DNA from: Lentimicrobiaceae bacterium
GTDB taxonomy: Bacteria; Bacteroidota; Bacteroidia; Bacteroidales; Lentimicrobiaceae
Assembly: GCA_020636745.1 (NCBI GenBank)
Contig: JACJXH010000007.1
Span: forward strand, 191,844 to 255,843
Length of the DNA stretch: 64,000 nt
Direction: 5' to 3'
Below are positions 1 to 7,790 of the stretch, one piece after another; positions within the stretch are counted from its first letter, which is position 1; every line of letters starts with the position of its first letter. The notes beneath the pieces are model-generated. The model did not search any database and had not been told where the DNA came from. It saw only the letters and a list, made by a program, of their open reading frames with translations. The translations under genes were made by a program, and so were the position numbers.

Positions 1-251
1 GGTTTATTGAAACAGAGCCGCGCATTAGTCAGCCAAAGCGTGAATTCTTTAGCCCGGTTGATAAAGCCAGGCAAAGCAGTGTGGAACATGATGATATTGT
101 ATCGGAAACGCTTGCCAAAATTCAACTGCTTCAGGGCAATGCAGATAAGGCTATAAAAATTTATGAAAAATTAAGTTTGAATATTCCGGAAAAAAGCGCT
201 TACTTTGCAGCCCAAATTGCAAAAATTCAGGAAGACCGTATGAACGGTTGA
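1..251 (+). CDS. C-terminal end of a hypothetical protein (5' end outside the window)
   Basis: An open frame runs from the window edge (first full codon at base 3) to a TGA at 249-251, giving about 82 residues. The last 45 or so residues are helical and alternate small and large side chains (around 'LLQGNADKAIKIYEKLSLNIPEK'), which fits a terminal TPR-like helical hairpin. It ends 26 nt before secG on the same strand, so the two may be cotranscribed. TPR-type proteins are common just upstream of secG in Bacteroidota (family knowledge). The function cannot be assigned from this fragment. Confidence 0.7.
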   Translation, partial: FIETEPRISQPKREFFSPVDKARQSSVEHDDIVSETLAKIQLLQGNADKAIKIYEKLSLNIPEKSAYFAAQIAKIQEDRMNG

Positions 252-277
252 AATTAACGTAAATAACACATAATCAA

Positions 278-604
278 ATGGGAGCTTATATCTTAGTTTC
301 AGTGCTTATTCTAATCGCCTGTGTACTTCTGGGCCTTGTTGTATTGGTTCAAAACTCAAAGGGTGGTGGACTGGCTTCAAATTTTTCATCATCGAACCAG
401 TTTATGGGCGTTCGGAAAACTGCTGACTTCCTCGAAAAAACAACCTGGACTCTGGCAATTATTCTTCTTGCGCTCAGTCTGTTTTCAATTTTTGTAATCC
501 CACGCAATGCCAATGTGGCCCGCTCAACAGATACCGAATTACGTCAGTTGATTAACGAGCAGTCAGCTCCTGTTCAGGATTTTGAAGCTCCGCCAGCAGA
601 ATAA
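278..604 (+). CDS. secG: Preprotein translocase subunit SecG
   Basis: This is the small inner-membrane subunit of the SecYEG channel, which assists SecA-driven export. The 108-residue protein has two hydrophobic segments (about residues 4-25 and 58-75). They are joined by the glycine-rich cytoplasmic loop typical of the family ('VQNSKGGGLASNF', then a conserved FMG-R segment). The acidic, proline-rich tail after residue 80 is longer than in E. coli, which is usual in Bacteroidota. A strong terminator follows, so secG is the last gene of its transcript. Confidence 0.93.
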   Translation: MGAYILVSVLILIACVLLGLVVLVQNSKGGGLASNFSSSNQFMGVRKTADFLEKTTWTLAIILLALSLFSIFVIPRNANVARSTDTELRQLINEQSAPVQDFEAPPAE

Positions 605-624
605 TATTTTTATTGTAATGACGA

Positions 625-662
625 AAAATGTCAGATTGTCACGGCAATCTGACATTTTTTTT
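625..662 (+). terminator. Intrinsic terminator after secG
   Basis: The 12-bp stem AATGTCAGATTG/CAATCTGACATT has a 6-nt loop and is followed by a run of eight T. The position fits the end of the secG transcript. Confidence 0.9.
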
Positions 663-855
663 GTCTTTAAGTGACGGTTATTGATAGCCATTTCAAATTC
701 AAATATTTTGTTTTGTGTTCATAATCAGGTATATATAGGCTGTCTGCGCATCTGTTTAAAGTAAACTTGTCTTTTTGGGGATGTTTGGCACAAAATATGA
801 CAAAGCCGTGAAGTAGATTTTAATTATTAACCGTAAACCAAAAAAATCCATAACA

Positions 856-1134
856 ATGACACAAGTGAATGTAAAACCATTAGCTGATCGTGTTTTAATT
901 GAACCAGCTGCTGCAGAAGTAAAAACAGCCGGTGGTATTATTATACCCGACACTGCCAAAGAGAAACCCCAGAGAGGAACCGTTGTAGCCGTTGGCCCGG
1001 GTAAAAAAGATGAGCCTGTCACTGTAAAAGTTGGTGATGTTGTGCTTTATGGAAAGTATGCCGGTACCGAAATCAGTGTTGAAGGCAAAGATTACCTCAT
1101 TATGCGTGAATCGGATATCGTGGCAATTATCTAA
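856..1134 (+). CDS. groES: Co-chaperonin GroES
   Basis: This is the 10-kDa lid of the GroEL chaperonin; it binds ATP-loaded GroEL rings and closes the folding chamber in the cytoplasm. The 92-residue product shows the full GroES fold: N-terminal 'VKPLADRVLIEP', the mobile loop 'TAGGIIIPDTAKEKPQ' with the hydrophobic GroEL-binding triplet, and the C-terminal 'YLIMRESDIVAII'. groEL starts 34 nt downstream, so the two form one operon. No CIRCE (HrcA) inverted repeat and no clear consensus promoter was seen in the 190 nt upstream. Confidence 0.98.
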   Translation: MTQVNVKPLADRVLIEPAAAEVKTAGGIIIPDTAKEKPQRGTVVAVGPGKKDEPVTVKVGDVVLYGKYAGTEISVEGKDYLIMRESDIVAII

Positions 1135-1168
1135 TTTTTCAGATTGTAAATTTTAAATTATTGATAAA

Positions 1169-2803
1169 ATGGCAAAACAAATTGTTTTCAATATCGAAGC
1201 CCGCGAAGAGCTGAAAAAAGGGGTTGATGCCCTTGCCAATGCGGTAAAAGTAACACTGGGTCCTAAAGGCCGCAATGTGATTATTGATAAAGCTTATGGT
1301 GCTCCTGTAGTTACCAAGGACGGTGTAACTGTTGCAAAAGAGATTGAATTAAAAGAAGGTATCCAGAATATGGGTGCGCAAATGGTGAAGGAAGTTGCTT
1401 CCAAAACTGCAGATTTAGCTGGTGATGGTACAACTACAGCCACTGTTCTTGCTCAGGCTATTGTTACTACCGGTATGAAAAACGTAACTGCCGGTGCCAA
1501 TCCAATGGATTTGAAACGTGGTATTGACAAAGCTGTTGCCAAAGTGGTTGAGCACCTGAAAACAATGTCAATCAAAATTGAAGAAGGTAGTGAAAAAATT
1601 ACTCAGGTTGCTACCATTTCAGCTAACAACGATAGCTTTATAGGCGAGAAAATCGCTGAAGCGATGAATAAAGTTAAGAAAGAAGGAGTGATTACCATTG
1701 AGGAAGCCAAAGGCATTGAAACTACTGTAAAAGTAGTGGAAGGAATGCAGTTTGACAGAGGTTACATTTCTCCATATTTCGTAACAGATACCGAGAAAAT
1801 GGAAGCTGTTTATGAGAAACCTTTTATCCTGATTTACGATAAAAAGATTTCTGTCATGAAAGATTTTCTCCCCATTCTCGAAAAAACCGTTCAAACAGGT
1901 CGTCCGCTTTTAATTATAGCTGAAGATGTTGATGGTGAAGCTCTTGCTACATTAGTGGTGAATAAAATCCGTGGTTCGCTCAAAATTGCAGCTGTAAAAG
2001 CTCCGGGTTTTGGCGATCGCCGCAAGGAAATGCTTGAGGATATTGCTGTTCTCACTGGCGGAACCGTTATTTCAGAGGAAAAAGGTTATAAACTGGAAGA
2101 TGCAGATCTTTCGTACCTGGGTCAGGCTGAGAAAATTTCTATTGATAAAGAAAATACAACCATCGTTAGCGGCAGTGGTGCCAAAGAAGATATTGCAGCA
2201 CGCGTTAGCATGATTAAAGCTCAGATTGAAACAACCACTTCTGATTACGATCGTGAAAAACTTCAGGAACGTTTGGCTAAACTTGCCGGTGGAGTTGCTG
2301 TTATTTATGTAGGCGCTGCCAGTGAAGTTGAAATGAAGGAAAAGAAAGATCGCTTTGACGATGCATTACATGCAACCCGCGCTGCCATTGAAGAAGGAAT
2401 TATCCCCGGCGGAGGTGTAGCGTATATTCGTGCCATCTCAGCTCTCGAAAATCTGAAAGCTGAAAATGAAGACGAAGAAACCGGTATGGCTATCGTAAAA
2501 CGTGCACTTGAAGAACCATTGAGGCAGATTGTGGCCAATGCTGGTCTTGAAGGATCCGTTATCGTACAGAAAGTTCGTGAAGGAAAAGGTTATTTCGGAT
2601 TTAATGCCCGCAGCGAAGTGTATGAAGATCTGATGCAGGCTGGTGTAATTGATCCTACCAAGGTTTCACGCGTTGCCCTGGAAAATGCAGCTTCTATTGC
2701 TGGAATGTTGCTCACTACCGAATGCGTTCTTGCCGACATTAAAGAAGATAAAGAACCTGCTATGCCTAATCCTGGTATGGGTGGTATGGGCGGAATGTAC
2801 TAA
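1169..2803 (+). CDS. groEL: Chaperonin GroEL (60 kDa)
   Basis: This is the tetradecameric chaperonin that folds cytosolic proteins with GroES and ATP. The 544-residue length is standard. Visible signatures are 'VKVTLGPKGRNVIID' and the ATP-site 'DGVTVAKEIEL' and 'AGDGTTTATVLA' in the equatorial domain, 'PGFGDRR' in the apical domain, and the flexible C-terminal GGM repeat ending in Tyr. It follows groES directly and is closed by a strong terminator. Confidence 0.99.
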   Translation: MAKQIVFNIEAREELKKGVDALANAVKVTLGPKGRNVIIDKAYGAPVVTKDGVTVAKEIELKEGIQNMGAQMVKEVASKTADLAGDGTTTATVLAQAIVTTGMKNVTAGANPMDLKRGIDKAVAKVVEHLKTMSIKIEEGSEKITQVATISANNDSFIGEKIAEAMNKVKKEGVITIEEAKGIETTVKVVEGMQFDRGYISPYFVTDTEKMEAVYEKPFILIYDKKISVMKDFLPILEKTVQTGRPLLIIAEDVDGEALATLVVNKIRGSLKIAAVKAPGFGDRRKEMLEDIAVLTGGTVISEEKGYKLEDADLSYLGQAEKISIDKENTTIVSGSGAKEDIAARVSMIKAQIETTTSDYDREKLQERLAKLAGGVAVIYVGAASEVEMKEKKDRFDDALHATRAAIEEGIIPGGGVAYIRAISALENLKAENEDEETGMAIVKRALEEPLRQIVANAGLEGSVIVQKVREGKGYFGFNARSEVYEDLMQAGVIDPTKVSRVALENAASIAGMLLTTECVLADIKEDKEPAMPNPGMGGMGGMY

Positions 2804-2830
2804 AATACTTTTTCTGTCGTTATATATTGC

Positions 2831-2860
2831 AAAGCCCCGTTTTCACGGGGCTTTTGTTTT
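2831..2860 (+). terminator. Intrinsic terminator after groEL
   Basis: The stem AAAGCCCCGT/ACGGGGCTTTT with a short loop is followed by T-rich sequence, 28 nt after the groEL stop codon. Confidence 0.9.
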
Positions 2861-2948
2861 ATGAGCAGTTATATGCTTGTGAAAATGATTATTTTTGTAC
2901 TGAAGTAATGTTGAACCCGGGTTGTACCGATATTCAAAACTCAGAAAG

Positions 2949-3500
2949 ATGAAAAACAAATGGCTATGGGTGCTGCTTTCAGCGCTGATTTACTTTACAT
3001 TATCTGCTCATGCACAAGAAGTTGCACTTCCTGATTTTCCAATAGATAAAGATACCCAGTTAATTACTTATCAGGAGGTTGTGCAGGAACCCGGCACAGC
3101 TGATGAGTTGTACATCCGCTGTATTGACTGGATTAATAAATCATATAAAAACCCCGCGGATGTATGCAAGGTGCGCAACCGCGAAAGCCAGGTGATAGAA
3201 ATCCTTCACCGCATTGAGCTGTTTAATTATGATGGAGATGCCAAACTCAATGCCGGAATTGTAAACTATACGCTTAAGCTCGAATTTAAACCCGGCAGGT
3301 ATCGCTATACAATTACTGACCTTACTCTCAGACAGGCTTCGCGTTACCCTGTTGAGCGCTGGTTTGATAAAAGCGATAAAATGTATTCGCCTTTATGGGA
3401 TTCATACCTGGTTCAGATTGATACTTATGTTAAAAATCTGATTAGCGATCTGAAAGCCGGTATGGCGCCTGTGCCCGAAAAGCAGGAGGTAAAATGGTAG
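2949..3500 (+). CDS. DUF4468-like secreted hypothetical protein
   Basis: The product has 183 residues with a signal peptide (a Lys-rich start, then a hydrophobic stretch ending 'SAHAQE', a likely signal peptidase I site). The mature part matches what I recall of the DUF4468 family of Bacteroidota: 'YIRCIDWINKSYKNP', a central beta-rich segment with 'NYTLKLEFKPGRYRYTITDL', and a TBP-like fold. It therefore probably acts in the periplasm, but its function is unknown. I chose the ATG at 2949 rather than the in-frame one at 2922 because the signal peptide begins there. A -7-like TATTTTTG at 2890-2897 lacks a clear -33 partner. It is convergent with the phosphoesterase gene only 9 nt away. Confidence 0.8.
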   Translation: MKNKWLWVLLSALIYFTLSAHAQEVALPDFPIDKDTQLITYQEVVQEPGTADELYIRCIDWINKSYKNPADVCKVRNRESQVIEILHRIELFNYDGDAKLNAGIVNYTLKLEFKPGRYRYTITDLTLRQASRYPVERWFDKSDKMYSPLWDSYLVQIDTYVKNLISDLKAGMAPVPEKQEVKW

Positions 3501-3509
3501 AGCCGGAAT

Positions 3510-4958
3510 TTACCTGAATTTTATAAAAGCTCTTTTTACACCTGCGTAATTCATCTCTTTTCTTTCGGTAATCAAATTGATGAGGGCCTGGGCGGTAGTT
3601 ATATATAATGATTTGCCCGGGTCTTTGTGGTCAAACTGATAACTACTGGCAATATAGCTGCTCAATCCTGCCACAAATACACGATTCTCGTCGCAGATGC
3701 TCCCATCGGGCATGGTTAGTTCCACATCCAGTTTTTGATTGGTTGTGTCAGCTATAATTGTATATTGAAGGCCAGATACCTGAAGATCCAGGGTGTTTTC
3801 ACGTTTATAGGCCGAAAGTATCAATGATTTGATCTCTGCAACTGAAAGGTTGAACTGAATAATTTCATTTCCGAAAGGATCCAGTTTGTAAATGTCTTTC
3901 ATGGTAATATTGCCTTTGTTCAGGTTGTCAATTCTTATTCCTCCGTTGTTCTGAAAAGCAACTTCAAGAGGAGCAATTGCAGTAATACCGTCAGTTATCA
4001 TACTGCCAAGTTCGTCGTTCCCGTTGATGTCAGCCTTGGCTGTACCAATAACGCGGTTAAGCTCGGGATTATCATTAAATGCTTCAACTCTTTTGTAAAC
4101 AGCCGAATCTAACCGAGGATAATCAATCACACTGATAATTTCTCCTTTTTTATTCACAACCTTACCATCAACCAGCTGAAGCGTGGTTTTACCAAGGTTT
4201 TTGAGATTAGAGCCTGCCTGCATTATCAAAACCCCGTTAAACTCTTTCGGATTGCTCACCAGGGTATGGGAATGGCCGCCAAGAATCAAATCTGGCTCGG
4301 GGAAAATTGCTGCAAGCTCAATATCTGTTTCATAACCCAGATGCGTCAGCGCAATGAAAATGTTGCAACTGTCGCGCAACCACCTGTACTCTGTTGCCTT
4401 TTTTAACGGATCGCTGAAAATAACACCTGTTACTTTTGTAGGATGGGTGTCTGGTATTCCGGATGAATTTACCTGGATAAGTCCCAATACACCAACTTTT
4501 AAACCATTTTTTAGTGTAAAAATCTTGTAAGCTGGAGGATTTAATCCTGATGGGTCAGCAGAACTAATATTTGCACTTAGCATAGGGAAATTGGCTTGTG
4601 CAAATCTTTTCCCTTGCGTCTCCTGTCCGTAGTCAAATTCATGATTGCCAATAGCCCCTGCAGTGAAGTCTATTGAATTCATCAGGTCAATCATTGGAAA
4701 GCCCTGGTCGGGATATTGGTCAACAATGGGGTTGCCTGTGAAGTTATCACCGGCAGTAAAAATCAATACGTTTTCATTTTCTTTCCGGATATCATCTACC
4801 AATGCCTGAAACCTGGGGAAATTGTCAATTTTTGCGTGCATATCGTTTACCGATAGAACCACAATGGTGGTTGTATCACCTTTGCTTAAGGCAAATGAGT
4901 AATGACCCGCAAGTGAAATTAACAGAACAATACCGAATTGTAAAACACGTTTAATCAT
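3510..4958 (-). CDS. 5'-nucleotidase / UshA-type metallophosphoesterase, exported
   Basis: This is a calcineurin-like dimetal phosphoesterase that probably removes phosphate from nucleotides or related esters in the periplasm. After a signal peptide ending near 'HYSFALS' come the metal-site blocks: 'VLSVNDMHAKI' (D-x-H), 'FTAGDNF', 'GAIGNHEFDYG', 'ALTHLGY' and 'LILGGHSHT'. The C-terminal half carries the substrate-binding domain, with 'AFQNNGGIR' as the typical Asn-Asn-Gly-Gly-Ile-Arg motif. The length of 482 residues is close to the family norm. The chosen start at 4958 overlaps the upstream small gene by 8 nt; an earlier ATG at 4982 would add only eight residues. The natural substrate is not known. 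Confidence 0.88.
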   Translation of the reverse strand: MIKRVLQFGIVLLISLAGHYSFALSKGDTTTIVVLSVNDMHAKIDNFPRFQALVDDIRKENENVLIFTAGDNFTGNPIVDQYPDQGFPMIDLMNSIDFTAGAIGNHEFDYGQETQGKRFAQANFPMLSANISSADPSGLNPPAYKIFTLKNGLKVGVLGLIQVNSSGIPDTHPTKVTGVIFSDPLKKATEYRWLRDSCNIFIALTHLGYETDIELAAIFPEPDLILGGHSHTLVSNPKEFNGVLIMQAGSNLKNLGKTTLQLVDGKVVNKKGEIISVIDYPRLDSAVYKRVEAFNDNPELNRVIGTAKADINGNDELGSMITDGITAIAPLEVAFQNNGGIRIDNLNKGNITMKDIYKLDPFGNEIIQFNLSVAEIKSLILSAYKRENTLDLQVSGLQYTIIADTTNQKLDVELTMPDGSICDENRVFVAGLSSYIASSYQFDHKDPGKSLYITTAQALINLITERKEMNYAGVKRAFIKFR

Positions 4959-5169
4959 AAGAAAGTGAATTTGATTTGTCAATGAAATAAAAATGGCTTT
5001 GCGCGCTCAGTTCTCCATCAGGCTCAATGATATTGCCATAATTGTCAACAACGATTGGCAACTCTTCCGGAATTGTTTGGTGAAGAACTCTGTAATAAGA
5101 TCTGATGGCATCTATTAATTTTGCTCCTTCAAATAATGAAATGGATATATTGTTAACAAAAATGACCAT
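4951..5169 (-). CDS. Small beta-grasp-like protein coupled to the phosphoesterase
   Basis: A 72-codon frame lies directly upstream of the phosphoesterase and overlaps its start by 8 nt, as expected for translational coupling. The pattern is 'VNNISISLFEGAKLIDAIRSYYR' (strand, turn, strand, then helix) followed by 'PIVVDNYGNIIEPDGELS'. This resembles the start of ThiS/MoaD/ferredoxin-like beta-grasp domains, where NG-x-x-hydrophobic is followed by a helix. It lacks the C-terminal Gly-Gly of true sulfur carriers. A promoter-like sequence precedes it. The fold is inferred and the function is unknown. Confidence 0.6.
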   Translation of the reverse strand: MVIFVNNISISLFEGAKLIDAIRSYYRVLHQTIPEELPIVVDNYGNIIEPDGELSAQSHFYFIDKSNSLSYD

Positions 5170-5199
5170 TACTAAATGCTTTTACCTTGTCAATAATAC

Positions 5200-5231
5200 G
5201 AAATTTATCTTAATGTTGAGCCAATGGTCAA
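5200..5231 (-). promoter_or_regulatory. Promoter of the small protein/phosphoesterase operon
   Basis: Read on the minus strand, TTG (5229-5231), a 21-nt spacer and TAAATTTC (5200-5207) match the Bacteroidota sigma-ABfr pattern with one mismatch. It lies 31 nt upstream of the start codon at 5169. Confidence 0.5.
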
Positions 5232-5380
5232 TTAGGTTCTGCCGCTCTTCTCATCGCCTGTTGTTTTAAACGGCTTTTTAGCCCTTTTTGTTTAAGAAAA
5301 AGCTATTGAACATTGAACAAAAACAGGCAAATGAAGTTTATTGCATAGTTTAATCGCTGCTTACAATTGATTCAGTTATT

Positions 5381-5426
5381 AAAGGGCGATTCTTTTGTTA
5401 TCGCCTTTTACAATTTGATAATTTTG
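5381..5426 (+). promoter_or_regulatory. Promoter of the mevalonate operon with an inverted repeat over the -33 box
   Basis: TTTG (5394-5397), a 21-nt spacer and TAATTTTG (5419-5426) give an excellent Bacteroidota promoter about 70 nt before the HMG-CoA reductase start. An inverted repeat (AAAGGGCGAT at 5381-5390 and ATCGCCTTTT at 5400-5409, one wobble) encloses the -33 box and could be an operator. It could instead be a small terminator hairpin. The rest of the 324-nt gap 5170-5493 holds only the divergent promoter; no further gene is seen. Confidence 0.75.
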
Positions 5427-5493
5427 CAGCGGAATTAAAAAACATCAGGTTTCTGAGATGATAAATGCAGAAGGCTGGTTTAACACTCTGTAA

Positions 5494-6825
5494 ATGAATA
5501 AAATAAAAATATTGTCAGGGTTTTCCAAACTCTCTAAAAACAAGAAACTCGAGCTTATAGCAAGTGGGTCGCCCAATCCTGCAGAAGTTATAGCACAGCT
5601 TAAGTCTTTTTGGCATTCTGATCCTAAAGTGCAGAAATTGTTTGATGAGTTCAGTGAAAATACACTTACAAATTACTATTTCCCATATGGTTTGGCACCT
5701 AATGTATTGCTGAACGGAAAGATGTATATGGTTCCGATGGTGATTGAAGAAAGCTCGGTTATAGCTGCAGCGTCGAACAGTGCCAAATACTGGGCAGGAA
5801 AAGGCGGATTTCACAGCGAGGTTATTTCGGTTACCAAAATTGGGCAGGTGCACTTTAACTGGTCGGGCAATTTTGCTGAATTAAAAAATATGTTTCCCCA
5901 ATTGCGAAAGTTGTTGCTTGATCGCACTGCTGCAATTACCGCCAATATGGAAGCCCGTGGAGGAGGTGTTTTAAGTATGGAGCTGGTCGATATGACCCAC
6001 GAACTTAAAGATTACTATCAGTTATTGGTAAAGTTTGATACCCGTGATTCAATGGGCGCTAATTTTATTAATTCCTGTCTCGAAGAGTATGCCGCCGGAA
6101 TAAGGGAGTTTGTCAATGAAACCGCATATTTCAGCCGAAAGGATTTGAAAATCATTATGTCTATCCTGTCAAACTATACCCCTGAGTGTTTGGTAAAAAC
6201 CTGGGTTGAATGCGATGTGGCAGATCTTTCTGATATAAGTGAGGAGTTGAGCGGGGAGGAATTTGCCTGGAAATTTGAGCAGGCCGTAAAAATTGCACAC
6301 ATTGATGTTTACAGGGCAACCACACATAATAAGGGAATTTTCAATGGAATAGATTCTGTTGTTCTGGCTACCGGAAATGATTTCAGAGCCATTGAGGCCT
6401 GTGGTCATGCCTGGGCAGCACGCAGCGGAAAATACCGAAGCCTGACTGATGTAAAAGTAGAAAACGGAAGGTTTCATTATAGCCTCACAGTTCCTATTGC
6501 CATTGGAACAGTTGGGGGCTTAACCTCTTTGCATCCAATGGCGCGGTTTTCGTTAAATTTGCTGGGAAATCCACAGGCACCTGAGCTTATGCAGATTGCT
6601 GCTGCTATTGGGTTGGCCAACAATTTCGGAGCTATAAGGTCATTAACAACCAAGGGGATTCAGGTGGGACATATGAAAATGCATTTGCTGAACATTCTGA
6701 ATGTCTTTAATGCCAGCGAATCGGAAAAAAACGGGGCTGTGGAATATTTTAAACATCATAAGGTAACACACAATGCTGTAGCAGCTTACATTCAGGCTGG
6801 CAGAATTGCACAGGCCAATAATTAA
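5494..6825 (+). CDS. mvaA: Hydroxymethylglutaryl-CoA reductase, class II type
   Basis: It interconverts HMG-CoA and mevalonate, the committed step of the mevalonate route to isoprenoids. The length of 443 residues is that of the class II (bacterial) enzymes. The expected catalytic residues are visible: Glu at 85/86 in 'PMVIEESSVIAAAS', Lys277 in 'THNKGIFNG', Asp293 in 'ATGND', and His390 in 'QVGHMKMH'. The 'DSMGANF' cofactor-site motif lies near residue 182. Class II enzymes of some bacteria run in the oxidative direction, but the three downstream mevalonate genes argue for biosynthesis here. It is first in an operon and followed 11 nt later by a GHMP kinase. Confidence 0.95.
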   Translation: MNKIKILSGFSKLSKNKKLELIASGSPNPAEVIAQLKSFWHSDPKVQKLFDEFSENTLTNYYFPYGLAPNVLLNGKMYMVPMVIEESSVIAAASNSAKYWAGKGGFHSEVISVTKIGQVHFNWSGNFAELKNMFPQLRKLLLDRTAAITANMEARGGGVLSMELVDMTHELKDYYQLLVKFDTRDSMGANFINSCLEEYAAGIREFVNETAYFSRKDLKIIMSILSNYTPECLVKTWVECDVADLSDISEELSGEEFAWKFEQAVKIAHIDVYRATTHNKGIFNGIDSVVLATGNDFRAIEACGHAWAARSGKYRSLTDVKVENGRFHYSLTVPIAIGTVGGLTSLHPMARFSLNLLGNPQAPELMQIAAAIGLANNFGAIRSLTTKGIQVGHMKMHLLNILNVFNASESEKNGAVEYFKHHKVTHNAVAAYIQAGRIAQANN

Positions 6826-6835
6826 TTTTTTGTTG

Positions 6836-7756
6836 ATGTACCGTTTTCGTGCCAATGGCAAAGTGTTGATTTCAGGTGAATATCTGGTTTTAATAGGAGC
6901 CAGGGCGTTGGCAGTGCCTCTGCAATCAGGGCAGACGCTTGAATGTTCTGTTGGTACTAAACCGGGAATATTGCACTGGTCAGCCTTTGATTTGTCGGGT
7001 TTGTGGTTTGAGGGACATTTTAATATTTCAGATTTTTCTTTTGAAAATTGTACAGATCGGGATGTGGCTCAACGGCTTCAGTTGCTTTTAACTGAAGTGC
7101 GTGCTCTTAATCCTGATTTTTTGCGTGATGAGTTGTCGCTGCGCGTAAATACCAGGCTTGAATTCGACCGTCATTGGGGTTTTGGCAGTAGTTCAACACT
7201 TATTTCATTGGTTTCGCAATGGGCTGGCATTGATGCCATGCAGTTGCATAGAAAAGTTTCGGGTGGCTCAGGATATGATGTAGCTTGTGCCAATGCTTCT
7301 TCTCCTTTGCTTTTTCAAATTTGTGAGGGCGAAGTTCATATTAGCCCGGTCAGGTTTGGCAGCGCCTTTAGTCAGCACCTCTTTCTGGTCTATCTTGGGC
7401 AAAAACAGAATTCTGATAAAGAAGTTGCGGCGTTTAAAGGAAGAATCCATAATTTTACATCGCAGGTTGAACATATATCCCGAATATCGGATCAAATGGC
7501 CTCAGCTGAGCGTGTCGAAGTAATTATTGAATTAATGAATCAGCATGAGTCAATTATGGAGGCAGTTCTTGAGAAAACCGCTGTAAAAAAAAGGCTGTTT
7601 TCTGATTTTCAAGGAGCTGTTAAGTCATTGGGGGCCTGGGGCGGGGATTTTGTTCTTGTTGCTTCAGTACAGAATGAAACATATGTACGTAATTATTTCA
7701 CGGAGAAAGGACTTGATGTAATATTCTCCTATAACCAAATAGCACTGCTAACCTGA
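6836..7756 (+). CDS. GYDIA-type GHMP kinase, probable phosphomevalonate kinase
   Basis: This GHMP-superfamily small-molecule kinase has 306 residues: 'ANGKVLISGEYLVL' at the N-terminus, the phosphate-binding 'WGFGSSSTLIS', and 'GGSGYDVACAN' in place of the usual GYDIA motif after which the family is named. It sits between HMG-CoA reductase and diphosphomevalonate decarboxylase, while a separate mevalonate kinase lies downstream. That leaves phosphorylation of 5-phosphomevalonate as the most economical role. This is an inference from context; canonical phosphomevalonate kinase is only distantly related. The start at 6836 avoids a 20-nt overlap with the preceding gene. Confidence 0.75.
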   Translation: MYRFRANGKVLISGEYLVLIGARALAVPLQSGQTLECSVGTKPGILHWSAFDLSGLWFEGHFNISDFSFENCTDRDVAQRLQLLLTEVRALNPDFLRDELSLRVNTRLEFDRHWGFGSSSTLISLVSQWAGIDAMQLHRKVSGGSGYDVACANASSPLLFQICEGEVHISPVRFGSAFSQHLFLVYLGQKQNSDKEVAAFKGRIHNFTSQVEHISRISDQMASAERVEVIIELMNQHESIMEAVLEKTAVKKRLFSDFQGAVKSLGAWGGDFVLVASVQNETYVRNYFTEKGLDVIFSYNQIALLT

Positions 7757-7790
7757 ATGAATAGGTGTACAGTTGGATAAATCCGGAAAA

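Noticed and set aside
663..855. Search for a CIRCE or heat-shock operator before groES
   Set aside because: No TTAGCACTC-type inverted repeat is present.
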